35,038 nucleotides of DNA from Terriglobia bacterium (GCA_020073285.1 JAIQFM010000023.1:1-35038), one strand, 5' to 3'; shown: positions 17,090 to 28,085, counted from the stretch's first letter. Notes: generated by a model not told the origin, from the letters alone. Program-made: numbers and translations.

Positions 17090-17110
17090 AGGTGACACGA
17101 AATGTCACCT
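17090..17110. promoter_or_regulatory. Perfect inverted repeat between divergent polysaccharide genes
   Basis: AGGTGACA (17090-17097), five-base spacer CGAAA, TGTCACCT (17103-17110): a perfect eight-base dyad typical of a dimeric regulator's operator. It lies 85 bases upstream of the BY-kinase start and 165 bases upstream of the asnB-glycosyltransferase start. No T-run follows on either strand. Confidence 0.5.
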
Positions 17111-17126
17111 CTTCGGCAACAAACAT

Positions 17127-17155
17127 AGGTACTATCTGTCCCAGGTACTTTCTGT
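17127..17155. repeat. 13-base direct repeat in the divergent control region
   Basis: AGGTACTATCTGT (17127-17139) and AGGTACTTTCTGT (17143-17155) differ at one base and start 16 bases apart. They may be tandem sites for a regulator. I saw no other element in the 17006-17274 gap apart from the dyad at 17090-17110. Confidence 0.45.
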
Positions 17156-17274
17156 ATGTGATGCGCGAGTGGCGTAGCGGGTGGCCTCAATCATAGATTC
17201 AGAAGCTGCCGGTCTGCAGCGAGCCATCGGGTGCAATCCTTGTCCCGGCGCAAGGTGTGCTTAACTAAATAACT

Positions 17275-20200
17275 ATGTGTGGCATCGCGGGAATCCTCAA
17301 ACTGTCCGGGCCGGTGACATCGCAGGAAGTAACCGCGGTACTCCGGATGCTTGACGCCGAGATTCACCGCGGCCCCAACGATTGGGGCATTCTGTTTCCC
17401 GACTCCGTCGCCAACGATCTCCAGGTGCTGCACGAGATCGAAGCACGCGGGTGTGGCCACGATTTTTCCTATCGCGCCAGCGGCTCGGGCGTATCGGCCG
17501 TGCTGGGTACGCGCCGTCTCTCCATCATCGACCTGTCGGACAAGGCGCGCATGCCGATGGGCAGCCACGACGGCCGCACTTGGATCACCTACAACGGCGA
17601 GATTTACAACTTCCGCGAATTGCGCGCCGAACTCATCGGACGCGGCTACTCTTTCCGCTCCGAATCCGACACCGAAGTGCTGCTCCACGGTTACGAAGAG
17701 TGGGGCGAGGATTTGCTCCCCCGCCTGCGCGGCATGTTTGCTTTCGCCGTGCTGCGGACCGGCGCCCAGCCCGCGCTGCTGCTCGCCAAGGACCGCTTCG
17801 GGATCAAGCCGCTTTACTACTTTGCTGACAACGAGCGCCTGCTGTTCGCCTCCGAGGTCCGTTCGCTGATGGCCAGCGGTCTCGTTCCGCAGCAGCACGA
17901 TCTCGAGGCCATGGTGCGTTTCCTGCAATTGGGGTCGGTGCCGCTGCCGCTGACCACGGTGCGCGGCGTATGCGCCTTGCCTGCCGCGCACCTGCTCGCC
18001 ACCGAGGACGGCAATATTCGCGTGCGCCAGTACTGGGACCTGGATAGGTGTTTCCCTTGCCGCGAAGAAGCGCCCAAGGTGGAGGACCGAGTCCTGCCCT
18101 TACTGGCCGACTCCGTCCGCGCCCATTCGGTCAGCGACGTTCCTCTGGGAATCTTTCTCAGCGGCGGCATTGACTCCTCAGCGCTGGTGGCCCTGGCCAG
18201 CCTGGCCGGACAGCGTCCCGTCAAGACCGTTACCGTCACCTTCGACGAGCCTGAGTACGACGAGTCCCTCTATGCGCGCACCGTGGCCGGCAAGTACGGC
18301 ACGCAACACGGCGAAGTCCGCCTCACGCAGCGCGATTTCTTCCAGGAATTGCCCCGCATCTTTAGCGCCATGGACCAGCCCACGGTGGACGGCGTAAATA
18401 CCTACTTCGTCTCCAAGGCGGCAAAGGCGCTGGGGCTGACAGTGGTTTTCGCCGGTACCGGCGCTGACGAAATCTTTCTCGGATATCAACATCTGCGGCA
18501 AGCTGCCTCCGTCCAACGCGTCTCCCAGGTGATGTCGCGCATTCCCAAACCGCTGCGCTCGCGCGTCGTCCGCACCGTCTACAACGCCGGCATTCCCTAC
18601 GGGCGCCGCGAACGGCTCACCTACTTGAACCAACCCACCTGGGAGAACATGTATCTCCTGGTCCGCGGGCTCTTCGGCCCGCAGCAGATCCAGCAGTTTC
18701 TCGGCATCACCGAGCGCGAGGTGCGCGATCTCGGCCTATGCATCCCCGGATCACACAAGACGCCGGACAGCAGCTTTGCCGATTTCATGGTCAGCCTCGA
18801 GTTCCATCACTACCTGCAAAACCAGTTGCTCAAAGACACGGACTTCATGAGCATGAGCCACTCCATCGAGGCGCGTGTTCCTTACCTCGATAATTGCGTC
18901 GTCGAGTACGTGCTCGGCATTCCCGCTCCGCGTCGCCTGCACGGCGATACGCCGAAGCCCTTGCTGGTAAAAGCCTTGGGCGACCGCTTGCCGCGGAGTG
19001 TGTGGGACCGTCCCAAGCAGGGCTTCAGCTTCCCGTTCGGCGAATGGTTGCGTTGCGATCGCGGCGCCCTCGAGGCCAATGTGCAGGCGCACCGGCTGTT
19101 TGAATCGCACGCCGTGCAGGCACTGTGGGCGCAGTTCCGCCGAGGCGGAGTCCACTGGTCGCGGCCATGGGCGCTGTCGGTGCTGGCGCGCGCCATGGAA
19201 GCCGAGCAACCGGTCGCGGTTGCCCGCGCTGCCACCGTGCCTACGGTTTCTTTACGTGCTCCGGCGGGAACGGCCTCGGCATCATCTCTGCCCGCACCTC
19301 CGCCGGCGCGCAGCACCGGCCCTGGCGGGATGAGGCGCGGTGCGCTCCGCGCCGGACGGCAACACGTGTTGGTGCTGCTCACCGACCTGCTCGACGCCGT
19401 TGGCGGCATCCAGACCTTCAACCGCTCCCTGGTCAAGGCGCTCGACAGCATCGCAACTGCGCGCCGCTGGAGTGTCGAGTTGCTGGTGCTCAACGACCGC
19501 CGTCGTGCCCATTACGAATCTCCCTACTTCAATCCCGAGACCGTCGCCTACCGGTCCTTCCAGGGGAATACGACTTATTTCGTGAGCGCTGCCGTCCGCG
19601 CCGCCACCCGCGCCACCACCGCCATCATTGGCCACGTCAACTTCTGCCCGGTGTTGCCGCTGATGAAGGTCTCCGCCACGGCGGTGGACTTCATCCTCGT
19701 CGTCCACGGCATTGAGGTGTGGAAGCCGCTCTCCCTCTTGCAGCGCTGGGGCGTGCGGCAGCTGAATGAAGTGTTGAGCGTCAGCGATTTCACCCGCGAC
19801 GAGATGCGACTGCATAATCGGATCAACGGGCTGGCATTCACCACCTTTCCCGACACGCTCGATCCTTTTTATGGTGGCGCCGATGCCGGCGGCGCACGCG
19901 CCCACCTCGGCCTGCCTGCCGGTCGCATGCTGCTGAGCGTCTCGCGCCTCCACGAGACCGAGTTTTATAAGAGAATCGACCTCATCCTGGAGTCCATGCC
20001 GGGGGTGCTGAAGCAGGTGCCCGATGTTTTCCTCGTGGTGGTGGGCGAGGGCAGGGACCGCGCCCGCCTGCAACGGCTCGCAGCGCAACTGCGCATCGAT
20101 GATAGAGTGAGGTTCACCGGCCGGGTTTCGGAGGAGGACTTGCCGCTCTATTACCAGGCGTGCGACGTTTTCGTCCTCCCCAGCCTGAAAGAGGGGTTCG

Positions 20201-20472
20201 GCATCGTGTTCCTGGAGGCCATGCAGTACGCAAAACCGTGCATCGGCGCGCGTGCCGCCGCTGTTCCGGAAGTCATCGTGGATGGCGAGAGCGGCCTGCT
20301 CACCGCCCCCGGCGACCCCCGCAGCTTGGAGCGCGCTCTCACCACCCTGCTCACCGACGAAGCGCTCCGCCAATCCATGGGCCGCGCCGGACTACGCCGG
20401 CTCGAGACCAACTTTTCTTTTCCCGCATTCCGCCATCGGCTCGAGGAGGTGCTGTGTCGGCCCCCGGCGTGA
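17275..20472 (+). CDS. Asparagine synthetase (glutamine-hydrolysing) fused to a GT4-family glycosyltransferase
   Basis: A 1065-residue protein with two complete enzymes. Residues 1 to about 640 are a type-B asparagine synthetase: MCGIAGILK with the catalytic Cys2, the glutaminase core (TYNGEIYNFRELR, DRFGIKPLYY) and ATP loop SGGIDSS at 296-302. A Pro/Ala/Ser-rich linker (about 645-685) leads to a glycosyltransferase (about 686-1065) with N-terminal Rossmann start HVLVLLTDLLDAVGGIQTF and the GT4 EX7E motif (Glu973, Glu981) in KEGFGIVFLEAM. Such synthetases are frequent in exopolysaccharide loci, where they may amidate sugar carboxyls; the glycosyltransferase would add a sugar to a lipid-linked precursor on the cytoplasmic face. 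No stop lies between the parts; the ATG at 19330 (Met686) marks where a separate gene might have begun. It overlaps the permease gene by 19 bases. Confidence 0.9.
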   Translation: MCGIAGILKLSGPVTSQEVTAVLRMLDAEIHRGPNDWGILFPDSVANDLQVLHEIEARGCGHDFSYRASGSGVSAVLGTRRLSIIDLSDKARMPMGSHDGRTWITYNGEIYNFRELRAELIGRGYSFRSESDTEVLLHGYEEWGEDLLPRLRGMFAFAVLRTGAQPALLLAKDRFGIKPLYYFADNERLLFASEVRSLMASGLVPQQHDLEAMVRFLQLGSVPLPLTTVRGVCALPAAHLLATEDGNIRVRQYWDLDRCFPCREEAPKVEDRVLPLLADSVRAHSVSDVPLGIFLSGGIDSSALVALASLAGQRPVKTVTVTFDEPEYDESLYARTVAGKYGTQHGEVRLTQRDFFQELPRIFSAMDQPTVDGVNTYFVSKAAKALGLTVVFAGTGADEIFLGYQHLRQAASVQRVSQVMSRIPKPLRSRVVRTVYNAGIPYGRRERLTYLNQPTWENMYLLVRGLFGPQQIQQFLGITEREVRDLGLCIPGSHKTPDSSFADFMVSLEFHHYLQNQLLKDTDFMSMSHSIEARVPYLDNCVVEYVLGIPAPRRLHGDTPKPLLVKALGDRLPRSVWDRPKQGFSFPFGEWLRCDRGALEANVQAHRLFESHAVQALWAQFRRGGVHWSRPWALSVLARAMEAEQPVAVARAATVPTVSLRAPAGTASASSLPAPPPARSTGPGGMRRGALRAGRQHVLVLLTDLLDAVGGIQTFNRSLVKALDSIATARRWSVELLVLNDRRRAHYESPYFNPETVAYRSFQGNTTYFVSAAVRAATRATTAIIGHVNFCPVLPLMKVSATAVDFILVVHGIEVWKPLSLLQRWGVRQLNEVLSVSDFTRDEMRLHNRINGLAFTTFPDTLDPFYGGADAGGARAHLGLPAGRMLLSVSRLHETEFYKRIDLILESMPGVLKQVPDVFLVVVGEGRDRARLQRLAAQLRIDDRVRFTGRVSEEDLPLYYQACDVFVLPSLKEGFGIVFLEAMQYAKPCIGARAAAVPEVIVDGESGLLTAPGDPRSLERALTTLLTDEALRQSMGRAGLRRLETNFSFPAFRHRLEEVLCRPPA

Positions 20473-21344
20473 GCGCAGCTAAATTCAGCGAAGCGCGGAA
20501 TCGCCTGCCGGCCGGCAGCACGCCTGCGCCCACGGTCACTCTGATCGCCCCATCCCGCGGGATCTCGGCAGTCAATCTGGGCGAGCTTTGGGAATACCGC
20601 GAACTGCTCTATTTCCTCGCTTGGCGCGACATCAAGGTGCGCTATAAGCAGACTGCGCTCGGCGCCACTTGGGCGCTTTTGCAACCGCTGTTTCTAATGG
20701 TCATCTTTACCCTCCTGTTCGGACGCGTCGCCAAGGTCCCGGTGCCGGTGCCGTATCCGATCTTCGCCTTCTGCGGACTCCTGCCCTGGCAACTGTTCGC
20801 CTTCGGACTGGGACAATCGAGCACCAGCCTGGTGCAAAGCCAGAACCTCATCAGCAAGGTCTATTTCCCGCGCCTGGTGATTCCCATCGCCTCCGTTATC
20901 GCCGGCCTGCTCGACTTCGCCATCGCCTTCCTCCTGCTGCTCGGCATGATGGTGTACTACCGCGTTCCGCCCGGCTTCGGCGTGTTCCTTCTCCCGTTGT
21001 TTGTGCTGCTCGCCGTGCTGACTTCATTGACCGCCGGCATTTGGCTCTCTGCCGTTAACGTTCACTATCGCGACGTCCAGTACACCCTCGGATTTCTGGT
21101 TCAATTCTGGATGTTGGCCACGCCCGTGGGTTATCCCAGTTCCGTGGTTCCGGCACGCTGGCGCTGGGTCTTGGGTCTGAATCCCATGGCCGGCGTGGTC
21201 GAGGGTTTTCGATGGGCGCTGCTTGGCCGTGGCGACAAACCCGGCATCATGCTCGGCGTCTCCGTCGGCGTCGTGCTGCTTTTGCTGATCGCCGGCCTGC
21301 ACTACTTCCGCCGTGTGGAACGCACTTTTGCCGATATTGTTTGA
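20454..21344 (+). CDS. ABC-2 type polysaccharide exporter permease (Wzm/TagG-like)
   Basis: A 296-residue permease. Its N-terminal part (LGELWEYRELLYFLAWRDIK followed by VRYKQTALGATWALLQP) is diagnostic for O-antigen/teichoic-acid ABC-2 permeases, followed by six hydrophobic segments and a FRRVERTFADIV C-terminus. The GTG at 20454 is chosen because AGGAGG (20444-20449) lies just upstream; the frame stays open further back, but that overlaps the glycosyltransferase. It is translationally coupled to the preceding gene. The ATPase partner (Wzt) is not next to it: the stretch downstream has no gene, so the partner must be elsewhere or be the ATPase at 3730. Confidence 0.92.
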   Translation: MSAPGVSAAKFSEARNRLPAGSTPAPTVTLIAPSRGISAVNLGELWEYRELLYFLAWRDIKVRYKQTALGATWALLQPLFLMVIFTLLFGRVAKVPVPVPYPIFAFCGLLPWQLFAFGLGQSSTSLVQSQNLISKVYFPRLVIPIASVIAGLLDFAIAFLLLLGMMVYYRVPPGFGVFLLPLFVLLAVLTSLTAGIWLSAVNVHYRDVQYTLGFLVQFWMLATPVGYPSSVVPARWRWVLGLNPMAGVVEGFRWALLGRGDKPGIMLGVSVGVVLLLLIAGLHYFRRVERTFADIV

Positions 21345-21718
21345 CCCCTCCGCCGATCAACTGGGGCACGGCTCTATCGGGCACTGACCCCACCTCCAAG
21401 CTTGGCCAATTCTCCAAGTCTGCGCCGTTAGTCCCCAATCGGCCAGCGGACTGTGGGCAAATGCCCCGTTTGGAGTCGCAAAAGTTTGCAATTGTGCGCG
21501 GAGTGATTTCAAAAGGCCAGTGTAAGTAGATGTTAGCTAAGGGGCTTACTTCGCTCGAGATTGGAATCCCAATTGCTCTCCCAGATGGGGCGGAAGAATC
21601 CTAAAGGTCCGGCGTTAGACAATCAAGTTCAATCGCAACCGCAAGGGGGATGCGGCGGCGAAGGAAGGGAAGGCGACAAACCTGCCGCCTTCCTTTTTCG
21701 TGCGCCCGCCTGTCGCAC
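21345..21718. other. Intergenic stretch with a terminator at its end
   Basis: No gene recognised and no tRNA-like fold. The only clear element is the terminator at 21666-21698. It separates the convergent permease and fabD genes. Confidence 0.5.
21666..21698 (+). terminator. Intrinsic terminator
   Basis: AGGGAAGGCG (21666-21675) pairs with CGCCTTCCTT (21686-21695) around a ten-base loop. The stem has one G-T pair and runs into TTTTT (21694-21698). It would stop plus-strand transcripts from the polysaccharide gene pair before the convergent fabD gene. Confidence 0.7.
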
Positions 21719-22654
21719 CTATGCCACTTTCTGCAACGACGTTTCGTCTTCCACGTTCAAACAGGTCTTTGACCGGTCAATCTGACGCATCAGGCCGCAG
21801 AGGACCTTGCCCGGACCGACCTCAATGAACCTCGAAATGCCGCGCTCGATCAACACGCGCATGGAGCGCTCCCACTGAACCGCGCCGCACACCTGGCGGA
21901 TGAGCGCGTCGCGCGCCTTCTCCGGATCGGAAACGACTTCGGCGTCGACGTTGGTGACCACCGGCACGCTCATCTTCCGTAACTTCAGCGCCTGGAGGTC
22001 AGGCGCGAGGCGGTCTTGCGCCGGCTTCATCAGCGCGGAATGAAATGGCGCGCTGACCGGCAGCATGATGGCCTTCCTGGCGCCACGCTGCTTCGCCAGT
22101 TCCGCCGCACGCTCGACCGCGGACTTGCTGCCGGAGATGACGATTTGATCCGGTGAGTTGATGTTGGCCGGCTGACAAACTCCATCCTGCGCCGATTCGT
22201 CGCAGATCTGCTGCAACTGATTGATCGGCATTCCGAGCACCGCGGCCATCGCGCCTTCGCCGACGGGCACCGCTTCCTGCATGTACCGCCCTCGAAGGTG
22301 TACCGCCCGAACTGCGTCTCCGAATTCCAGCGTTCCGGCTGCGACGTGTGCCGAGTATTCGCCCAAGCTGTGGCCGGCCACGATCGTCGGCACGATTCCG
22401 TGCTCCCGCAAAACTCGAAAAGCGGCGACCGATACGGTGAGGATCGCTGGCTGCGTGATCTCCGTCAGGCGGAGCTTGTCTTCCGGACCCTCCCAGCAGA
22501 GATGGCAGAGCTTGAAGCCAAGCGCCGCGTCGGCTTCCTCGAACGTCTGCTGCGCGACCGGGTACCTGTTGGCCAGCTTGCGGCCCATGCCTACCGACTG
22601 CGAGCCTTGGCCGGGGAACATGAAGGCGAGGTCTTCGAGTAGACGTGAAGTCAT
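21719..22654 (-). CDS. fabD: Malonyl CoA-acyl carrier protein transacylase
   Basis: A 311-residue enzyme that loads malonyl groups onto acyl carrier protein for fatty-acid synthesis in the cytoplasm. Family motifs are clear: MFPGQGSQSVGMG (12-24), nucleophile Ser96 in GHSLGEYSAH, and catalytic His205 in SAPFHSALM. The length fits the family. The ATG at 22654 is used; no strong ribosome-binding site is visible. It lies downstream of pta on the same strand, separated by a GTC/GAC-rich repeat region of about 130 bases; no other fab gene is in the window. Confidence 0.96.
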   Translation of the reverse strand: MTSRLLEDLAFMFPGQGSQSVGMGRKLANRYPVAQQTFEEADAALGFKLCHLCWEGPEDKLRLTEITQPAILTVSVAAFRVLREHGIVPTIVAGHSLGEYSAHVAAGTLEFGDAVRAVHLRGRYMQEAVPVGEGAMAAVLGMPINQLQQICDESAQDGVCQPANINSPDQIVISGSKSAVERAAELAKQRGARKAIMLPVSAPFHSALMKPAQDRLAPDLQALKLRKMSVPVVTNVDAEVVSDPEKARDALIRQVCGAVQWERSMRVLIERGISRFIEVGPGKVLCGLMRQIDRSKTCLNVEDETSLQKVA

Positions 22655-22660
22655 GTAAGG

Positions 22661-22730
22661 GTCAATCGGTCGATTCGTCAGTCTATCAGCCGACCAGTCA
22701 ACCAGTCGACCGGCAAGTCAGTTCATCGCT
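22661..22730. repeat. GTC/GAC-rich degenerate repeat upstream of fabD
   Basis: Composed of variants of GTCAGTC, GACCAGTC and GTCGACCGG in both orientations, able to fold on itself. The 12-mer GTCTATCAGCCG (22681-22692) recurs at 30678-30689 in the similar tract upstream of the quinone oxidoreductase gene. Confidence 0.55.
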
Positions 22731-22784
22731 ACGTCACGATTTGGCTGCAATTGGAGGCCAGTTCCGCGATCGCGCGGAGGCGAG

Positions 22785-23816
22785 CTACGCGGCGGAGGCA
22801 GCCGCCCGCTGCTGCGCGATGGCTTGAATTGCCGTGATCGCAATCACATTGGCAACATCGGAGGCCGAACAGCCCCGCGACAGGTCGTTGGCTGGCCGCG
22901 CCAGGCCTTGGAGAATGGGGCCGAGCGCGACTGCCCCGCCAAGCCGTTCCACCAATTTGTAGCCGATGTTTCCTGCGTCCAGGTTGGGGAAGATCAGAAC
23001 ATTGGCGCGGCCCGCGACCGGCGAGTCCGCAGCTTTGCTCGCACCGATCGCGGGAACCAGCGCGGCATCGGCCTGCAGCTCGCCGTCCACCAACAGTTCC
23101 GGGCTTTGCGTCTTCGCTCTTCGCACCGCCTCGCGAACTTTATCCACCCGCTGGTGTTCGGCGGAGCCTTTAGTGGAAAACGATAACAACGCCACGCAGG
23201 GCTCTGTCTCCAGGAAGGTGCGCGCGTTTTCCGCGGTCGCTAGAGCGATTTCGGCCAACTCCTCCGCCGAAGGATCGGGTACCACTCCACAGTCGGCGAA
23301 CAGCATCGCGCCGTTGTTCCCGAACGCGGCGCCGCGTTGCGGCGGAACGACCATGAGAAAGAAGCTCGACACCAGCTTCCTTCCGCATGCCAGCCCGATC
23401 GAGCGCAAAGCCGCGCGAATGGTCTCCGCCGTCGAATTGGTTGCCCCGCCCACCGTGCCGTCGGCGTCCCCGGCTGCCACCCGCACCGCCGCGAAATAAA
23501 GGGGCTTGCGTACCAGTTCGCGGGCTTCCTCGGGGGTCGTGCCTTTGGCGCGCCGGCGCTGGTAGTAGATTTGCGTGTAAGCGTCCAGTTGCGGGCTGGA
23601 GAGAAAATCCAGGATTGCCACTCCTTCAAGATTCACGCCGAGCCGCTCGGCCGATGCCCGGATTACCCCTTCGCGGCCCAGCAACGTCGGCCTCGCATAC
23701 CGTTCTGCCGCAGCCATGGCGGCTGCCGCTATGATGCGGTCGTCTTCGCCTTCCGGGAGAACGATCCTCTGAGGAGCCGCCCGGGCACGTTCCTTCAGTC
23801 TCTCAAGAGCTTGCAT
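22785..23816 (-). CDS. pta: Phosphate acetyltransferase (phosphate acetyl/butyryltransferase family)
   Basis: A 343-residue single-domain enzyme converting acetyl-CoA and phosphate to acetyl phosphate and CoA. Visible family sequence: [20 protein letters not shown] near the N-terminus, [67 protein letters not shown] and, near the end, [20 protein letters not shown]. The ATG at 23816 is chosen because the family N-terminus starts there; the upstream open frame is not conserved-looking. It lacks the N-terminal regulatory domains of longer Pta proteins. No acetate kinase gene is adjacent. A phosphate butyryltransferase role cannot be excluded, but the motifs fit Pta best. Confidence 0.9.
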   Translation of the reverse strand: MQALERLKERARAAPQRIVLPEGEDDRIIAAAAMAAAERYARPTLLGREGVIRASAERLGVNLEGVAILDFLSSPQLDAYTQIYYQRRRAKGTTPEEARELVRKPLYFAAVRVAAGDADGTVGGATNSTAETIRAALRSIGLACGRKLVSSFFLMVVPPQRGAAFGNNGAMLFADCGVVPDPSAEELAEIALATAENARTFLETEPCVALLSFSTKGSAEHQRVDKVREAVRRAKTQSPELLVDGELQADAALVPAIGASKAADSPVAGRANVLIFPNLDAGNIGYKLVERLGGAVALGPILQGLARPANDLSRGCSASDVANVIAITAIQAIAQQRAAASAA

Positions 23817-23971
23817 GGCGCGCGTTACCCTATCACAAAAAATAGCGATTAAGTACCACCCTGGCTTCGATTGGGGACAGCAGTAATTGCGGGTCGCTGC
23901 CCACAACCGTCGGCGGCAACAAAAGCTCCCTTCGTTGGGCACTTTGACTCGACGACCGTTATGATGGGCGC

Positions 23972-24964
23972 ATGCCTGCCAGCACCACCATTCCCCGCGC
24001 CGAACTGCACACCCATCTGGGCGGAGCCGTGGATCCGCCCATTCTGTGGTCCATCGCGCACCGTCAAGGAATCCGTCTGCCCACCAAGGACTACTGGGAA
24101 TTCGAGGCGATGATCACCATGGCGGCTCACGACCACAATCGCAGCCTGAATGAAATGAACGAGCGCTTCTACAAATGGACGGAGCTGATTCAGTCCTCGC
24201 CGGAGGCGATCCAGGAATCGGTGGCGAGCGTGATCGGGGGTGGATACCGCAAATGCAACCTCGTGCTGCAGGAGTTGCGCTTCAACCCCATGTTCCGCAA
24301 TCGCAGCGGCGAGCGCGATCTGGACCACATCATCAACGCGGCGCTCTGGGGCCTGGAACGCGCCATCCTGGAATATCCGACTGTCAAGGCGGGGCTGATC
24401 CTGATGATGGACCGCCGGCTGACCCGCGAGCAGAACGCCATCATCGTGCAAAAGGCAAGCAAATACCGGGGCAAAGGGATCATCGGGGTGGACCTGGCCG
24501 GCCCCGACCGGCGTTCGTTCTCCATGGCGGAGGTTGCCCCGCTGTTTCAGCGCGCCAAGGATGCTGGCTTGGGCGTCACTGTCCATTGCGGCGAAACCGG
24601 CGATCTGGACGAAATGCGCTACGTGGTGCGGGAAATTGCGCCCGACCGCATCGGGCACGGCATTGCCGCGGCGCGCGATCGCCGCTTGATGGACAAGCTT
24701 GCTGAAGCGGGAACTACCCTTGAACTGTGCCCTACATCCAACCTTAAAAACCGCATGGTGCGTGACGTTCGCGAGCTCAAGCGCATTATCGGCGGCCTGC
24801 TCGCGCACGGCGTGCGCGCCACTATCAATACCGACGGCCCCGAGCTGTACCACACCAACGTGCATAAGGAAGGGGAGTTCCTGATCAAGATCGGCGCCCT
24901 GTCCCGCAAGCAAATTGCCCAATGCAATCAATGGGCGTTTGATGCCAGCTTTATTCGTCGCTGA
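23972..24964 (+). CDS. Adenosine deaminase family protein
   Basis: A 330-residue metal-dependent deaminase of the amidohydrolase superfamily. Metal ligands are visible: His13 and His15 (ELHTHLGG), His205 with catalytic Glu208 ([10 protein letters not shown]), His229 (RIGHG) and Asp288. CPTSN (253-257) is also typical. The usual pair of aspartates (TDDP) is changed to TDGP: Asp288 stays, but the second, substrate-contacting Asp is Gly289, which suggests a variant substrate or a divergent subfamily. Start ATG at 23972. It is divergent from pta and followed by typA on the same strand after 110 bases. The purine substrate is not certain. Confidence 0.88.
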   Translation: MPASTTIPRAELHTHLGGAVDPPILWSIAHRQGIRLPTKDYWEFEAMITMAAHDHNRSLNEMNERFYKWTELIQSSPEAIQESVASVIGGGYRKCNLVLQELRFNPMFRNRSGERDLDHIINAALWGLERAILEYPTVKAGLILMMDRRLTREQNAIIVQKASKYRGKGIIGVDLAGPDRRSFSMAEVAPLFQRAKDAGLGVTVHCGETGDLDEMRYVVREIAPDRIGHGIAAARDRRLMDKLAEAGTTLELCPTSNLKNRMVRDVRELKRIIGGLLAHGVRATINTDGPELYHTNVHKEGEFLIKIGALSRKQIAQCNQWAFDASFIRR

Positions 24965-25074
24965 GCCACGTACGTGTCATGCTTGACTTGATATAGTCAG
25001 TAGGTAAGGTCGATTCAAACCATCCACTCGGGACCGCGCGGGCGGCTTGCATCAAGCCGGTAAGGACGTTCACT

Positions 25075-26901
<1,827 letters not shown>

Positions 26902-26915
26902 TGCAGGCGATTAGA

Positions 26916-27047
26916 GCCGTTTCATCCTTTCTGTAGCCGATGTCATCCCGAGCGAGGGAGGGCTCCCGCGCGTTTTTTCCAGCGCGGGAAACCCGAGTCG
27001 AAGGATCTCTGTGTTTCCTCTCCCGGCTACACCATTTCTGAAACGGC
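26916..27047. repeat. 132-bp fold-back (MITE/REP-like) repeat, copy 1
   Basis: Outer arms GCCGTTTCA (26916-26924) and TGAAACGGC (27039-27047) are perfectly complementary, and so are TAGCCG (26934-26939) and CGGCTA (27024-27029), each set nine bases inside. An inner stem, CCCGCGC/GCGCGGG, lies in the middle. The central segment recurs at about 28071-28234 (GATGTCATCCCGAGCGAGGG and ACCCGAGTCGA). No open frame inside. Confidence 0.75.
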
Positions 27048-27080
27048 TTGACCCGTGCGACAGGGCCACAATAAAGATCT

Positions 27081-27092
27081 GGGCTTCAGCCC
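27081..27092. repeat. Small GGGCTTCAGCCC hairpin
   Basis: GGGC-TTCA-GCCC, a short tetraloop hairpin downstream of the OmpA-like gene. A longer version with the same GGCTTCAGCC centre occurs at 31595-31614. Confidence 0.4.
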
Positions 27093-27110
27093 TGGGTAGG
27101 TCCCGGCAAA

Positions 27111-27947
27111 TTACGGCTGCGCCACCAACTCCACTCGCCGATTGTGTGCCCGCCCGCCATCGCTAGCGTTCGAAGCTACCGGCGCATACGGACCGGCCCC
27201 ATGCGGCGCCAGCCGCCTCGCGTCGATCCCTTTCTGCACCAGCGCTTTGACCACGGCGGCCGCTCTGGCCCCCGACAGCGTCATGTTGCCATCCACCGAA
27301 CCCACGTTGTCCGTGTGCCCGACCACCCAGACTTTCAACGCCGGATTTGATTGCAGCAGCTTCGCCACTTCTTTCAACGCGGGCTCCGACTCCGGCTTGA
27401 TCTCCGACTTGCCGAAATCGAAAAAGATTCCCGGCACCTCGACGTGCCCGTTCTCCTTCAGGCCGGATTGGAAGGCCGCCGCGTTGGCCACCACATCCTG
27501 CTGCATCAGTTGTTTCTCGATGATATCCAGCTCGTACAATCTGCCTTCGTTGAACGCTTCCACCGCGACCCATGTCTCCACTCCGTTCTTGGTGACGCGA
27601 ATGGTTGTCCGGCGCACGCCGTCGTCGGCAAGCACTTCGCCTCCGATTTTCCTGGCGGCCGCCTGGTAGTTCCGGATGATCTGCAGGAATCCGGGGTTGG
27701 CGCCGGCGGACTCATCGAATTGGTAACTGTATTTCAGGTGATGTCCCTCCACCCTCTGCGTTCCCGACTTGACCGTGAATTCAACCGCGTCGAACGGAGT
27801 GTCGACGACAGAATCTTTGTCGGCCAGAAAATAGTGCGGCAGGCGCGTAAACAGCGTCGGATCCTTGTATCCCTTGTAGTCCTTCAATTGCGCGGAAGCG
27901 ACGACGGCGGTTAAAAGAAATAGAACTGCCAGATATCGCGGAGTCAC
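27111..27947 (-). CDS. OmpA family protein (peptidoglycan-binding C-terminal domain)
   Basis: A 278-residue exported protein. Signal peptide about 1-19 (MTPRYLAVLFLLTAVVASAQ). The N-terminal 150 residues have no recognised domain. From about residue 170 the OmpA-like domain follows: VEVPGIFFDFGKSEIKPESE, VVGHTDNVGSVDGNMTLS and the closing GRAHNRRVELVAQP. It probably binds peptidoglycan from the outer membrane or periplasm. The GTG start at 27947 has GGAGG six bases upstream. It lies between two copies of the fold-back repeat and has no operon partner. Confidence 0.9.
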   Translation of the reverse strand: MTPRYLAVLFLLTAVVASAQLKDYKGYKDPTLFTRLPHYFLADKDSVVDTPFDAVEFTVKSGTQRVEGHHLKYSYQFDESAGANPGFLQIIRNYQAAARKIGGEVLADDGVRRTTIRVTKNGVETWVAVEAFNEGRLYELDIIEKQLMQQDVVANAAAFQSGLKENGHVEVPGIFFDFGKSEIKPESEPALKEVAKLLQSNPALKVWVVGHTDNVGSVDGNMTLSGARAAAVVKALVQKGIDARRLAPHGAGPYAPVASNASDGGRAHNRRVELVAQP

Positions 27948-28025
27948 TGGGCACCTCCTCCTCAGATCGTTCTTGCGTGTTTCCCGATATTATGCTGAGT
28001 GTTTCGCTAAGCCGTTTTCACTTCT

Positions 28026-28085
28026 TATGTAGCCGATGTTCATGTCGCCGATGTTTATGTAGCCGATGTTTATGTAGCCGATGTC
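28026..28085. repeat. Four tandem 15-bp units
   Basis: TATGTAGCCGATGTT (28026-28040), CATGTCGCCGATGTT (28041-28055), TATGTAGCCGATGTT (28056-28070) and TATGTAGCCGATGTC (28071-28085). The unit is the left edge of the fold-back repeat (TGTAGCCGATGTC), so the array looks like local amplification of that edge. Confidence 0.85.

Noticed and set aside
19282-20373. 363-codon minus-strand frame
   Set aside because: Antisense to the glycosyltransferase part of the fusion gene.
21345-21665. Search for a tRNA or other RNA gene
   Set aside because: GTTCAATC resembles a T-loop, but no matching T-arm or acceptor stem could be built.
23849-24931. 360-codon minus-strand frame
   Set aside because: Antisense to the adenosine-deaminase-family gene, whose catalytic motifs are clear.
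28026-28085. Tandem 15-mers considered as a CRISPR array
   Set aside because: Units are contiguous, without spacers, and no cas genes are present.
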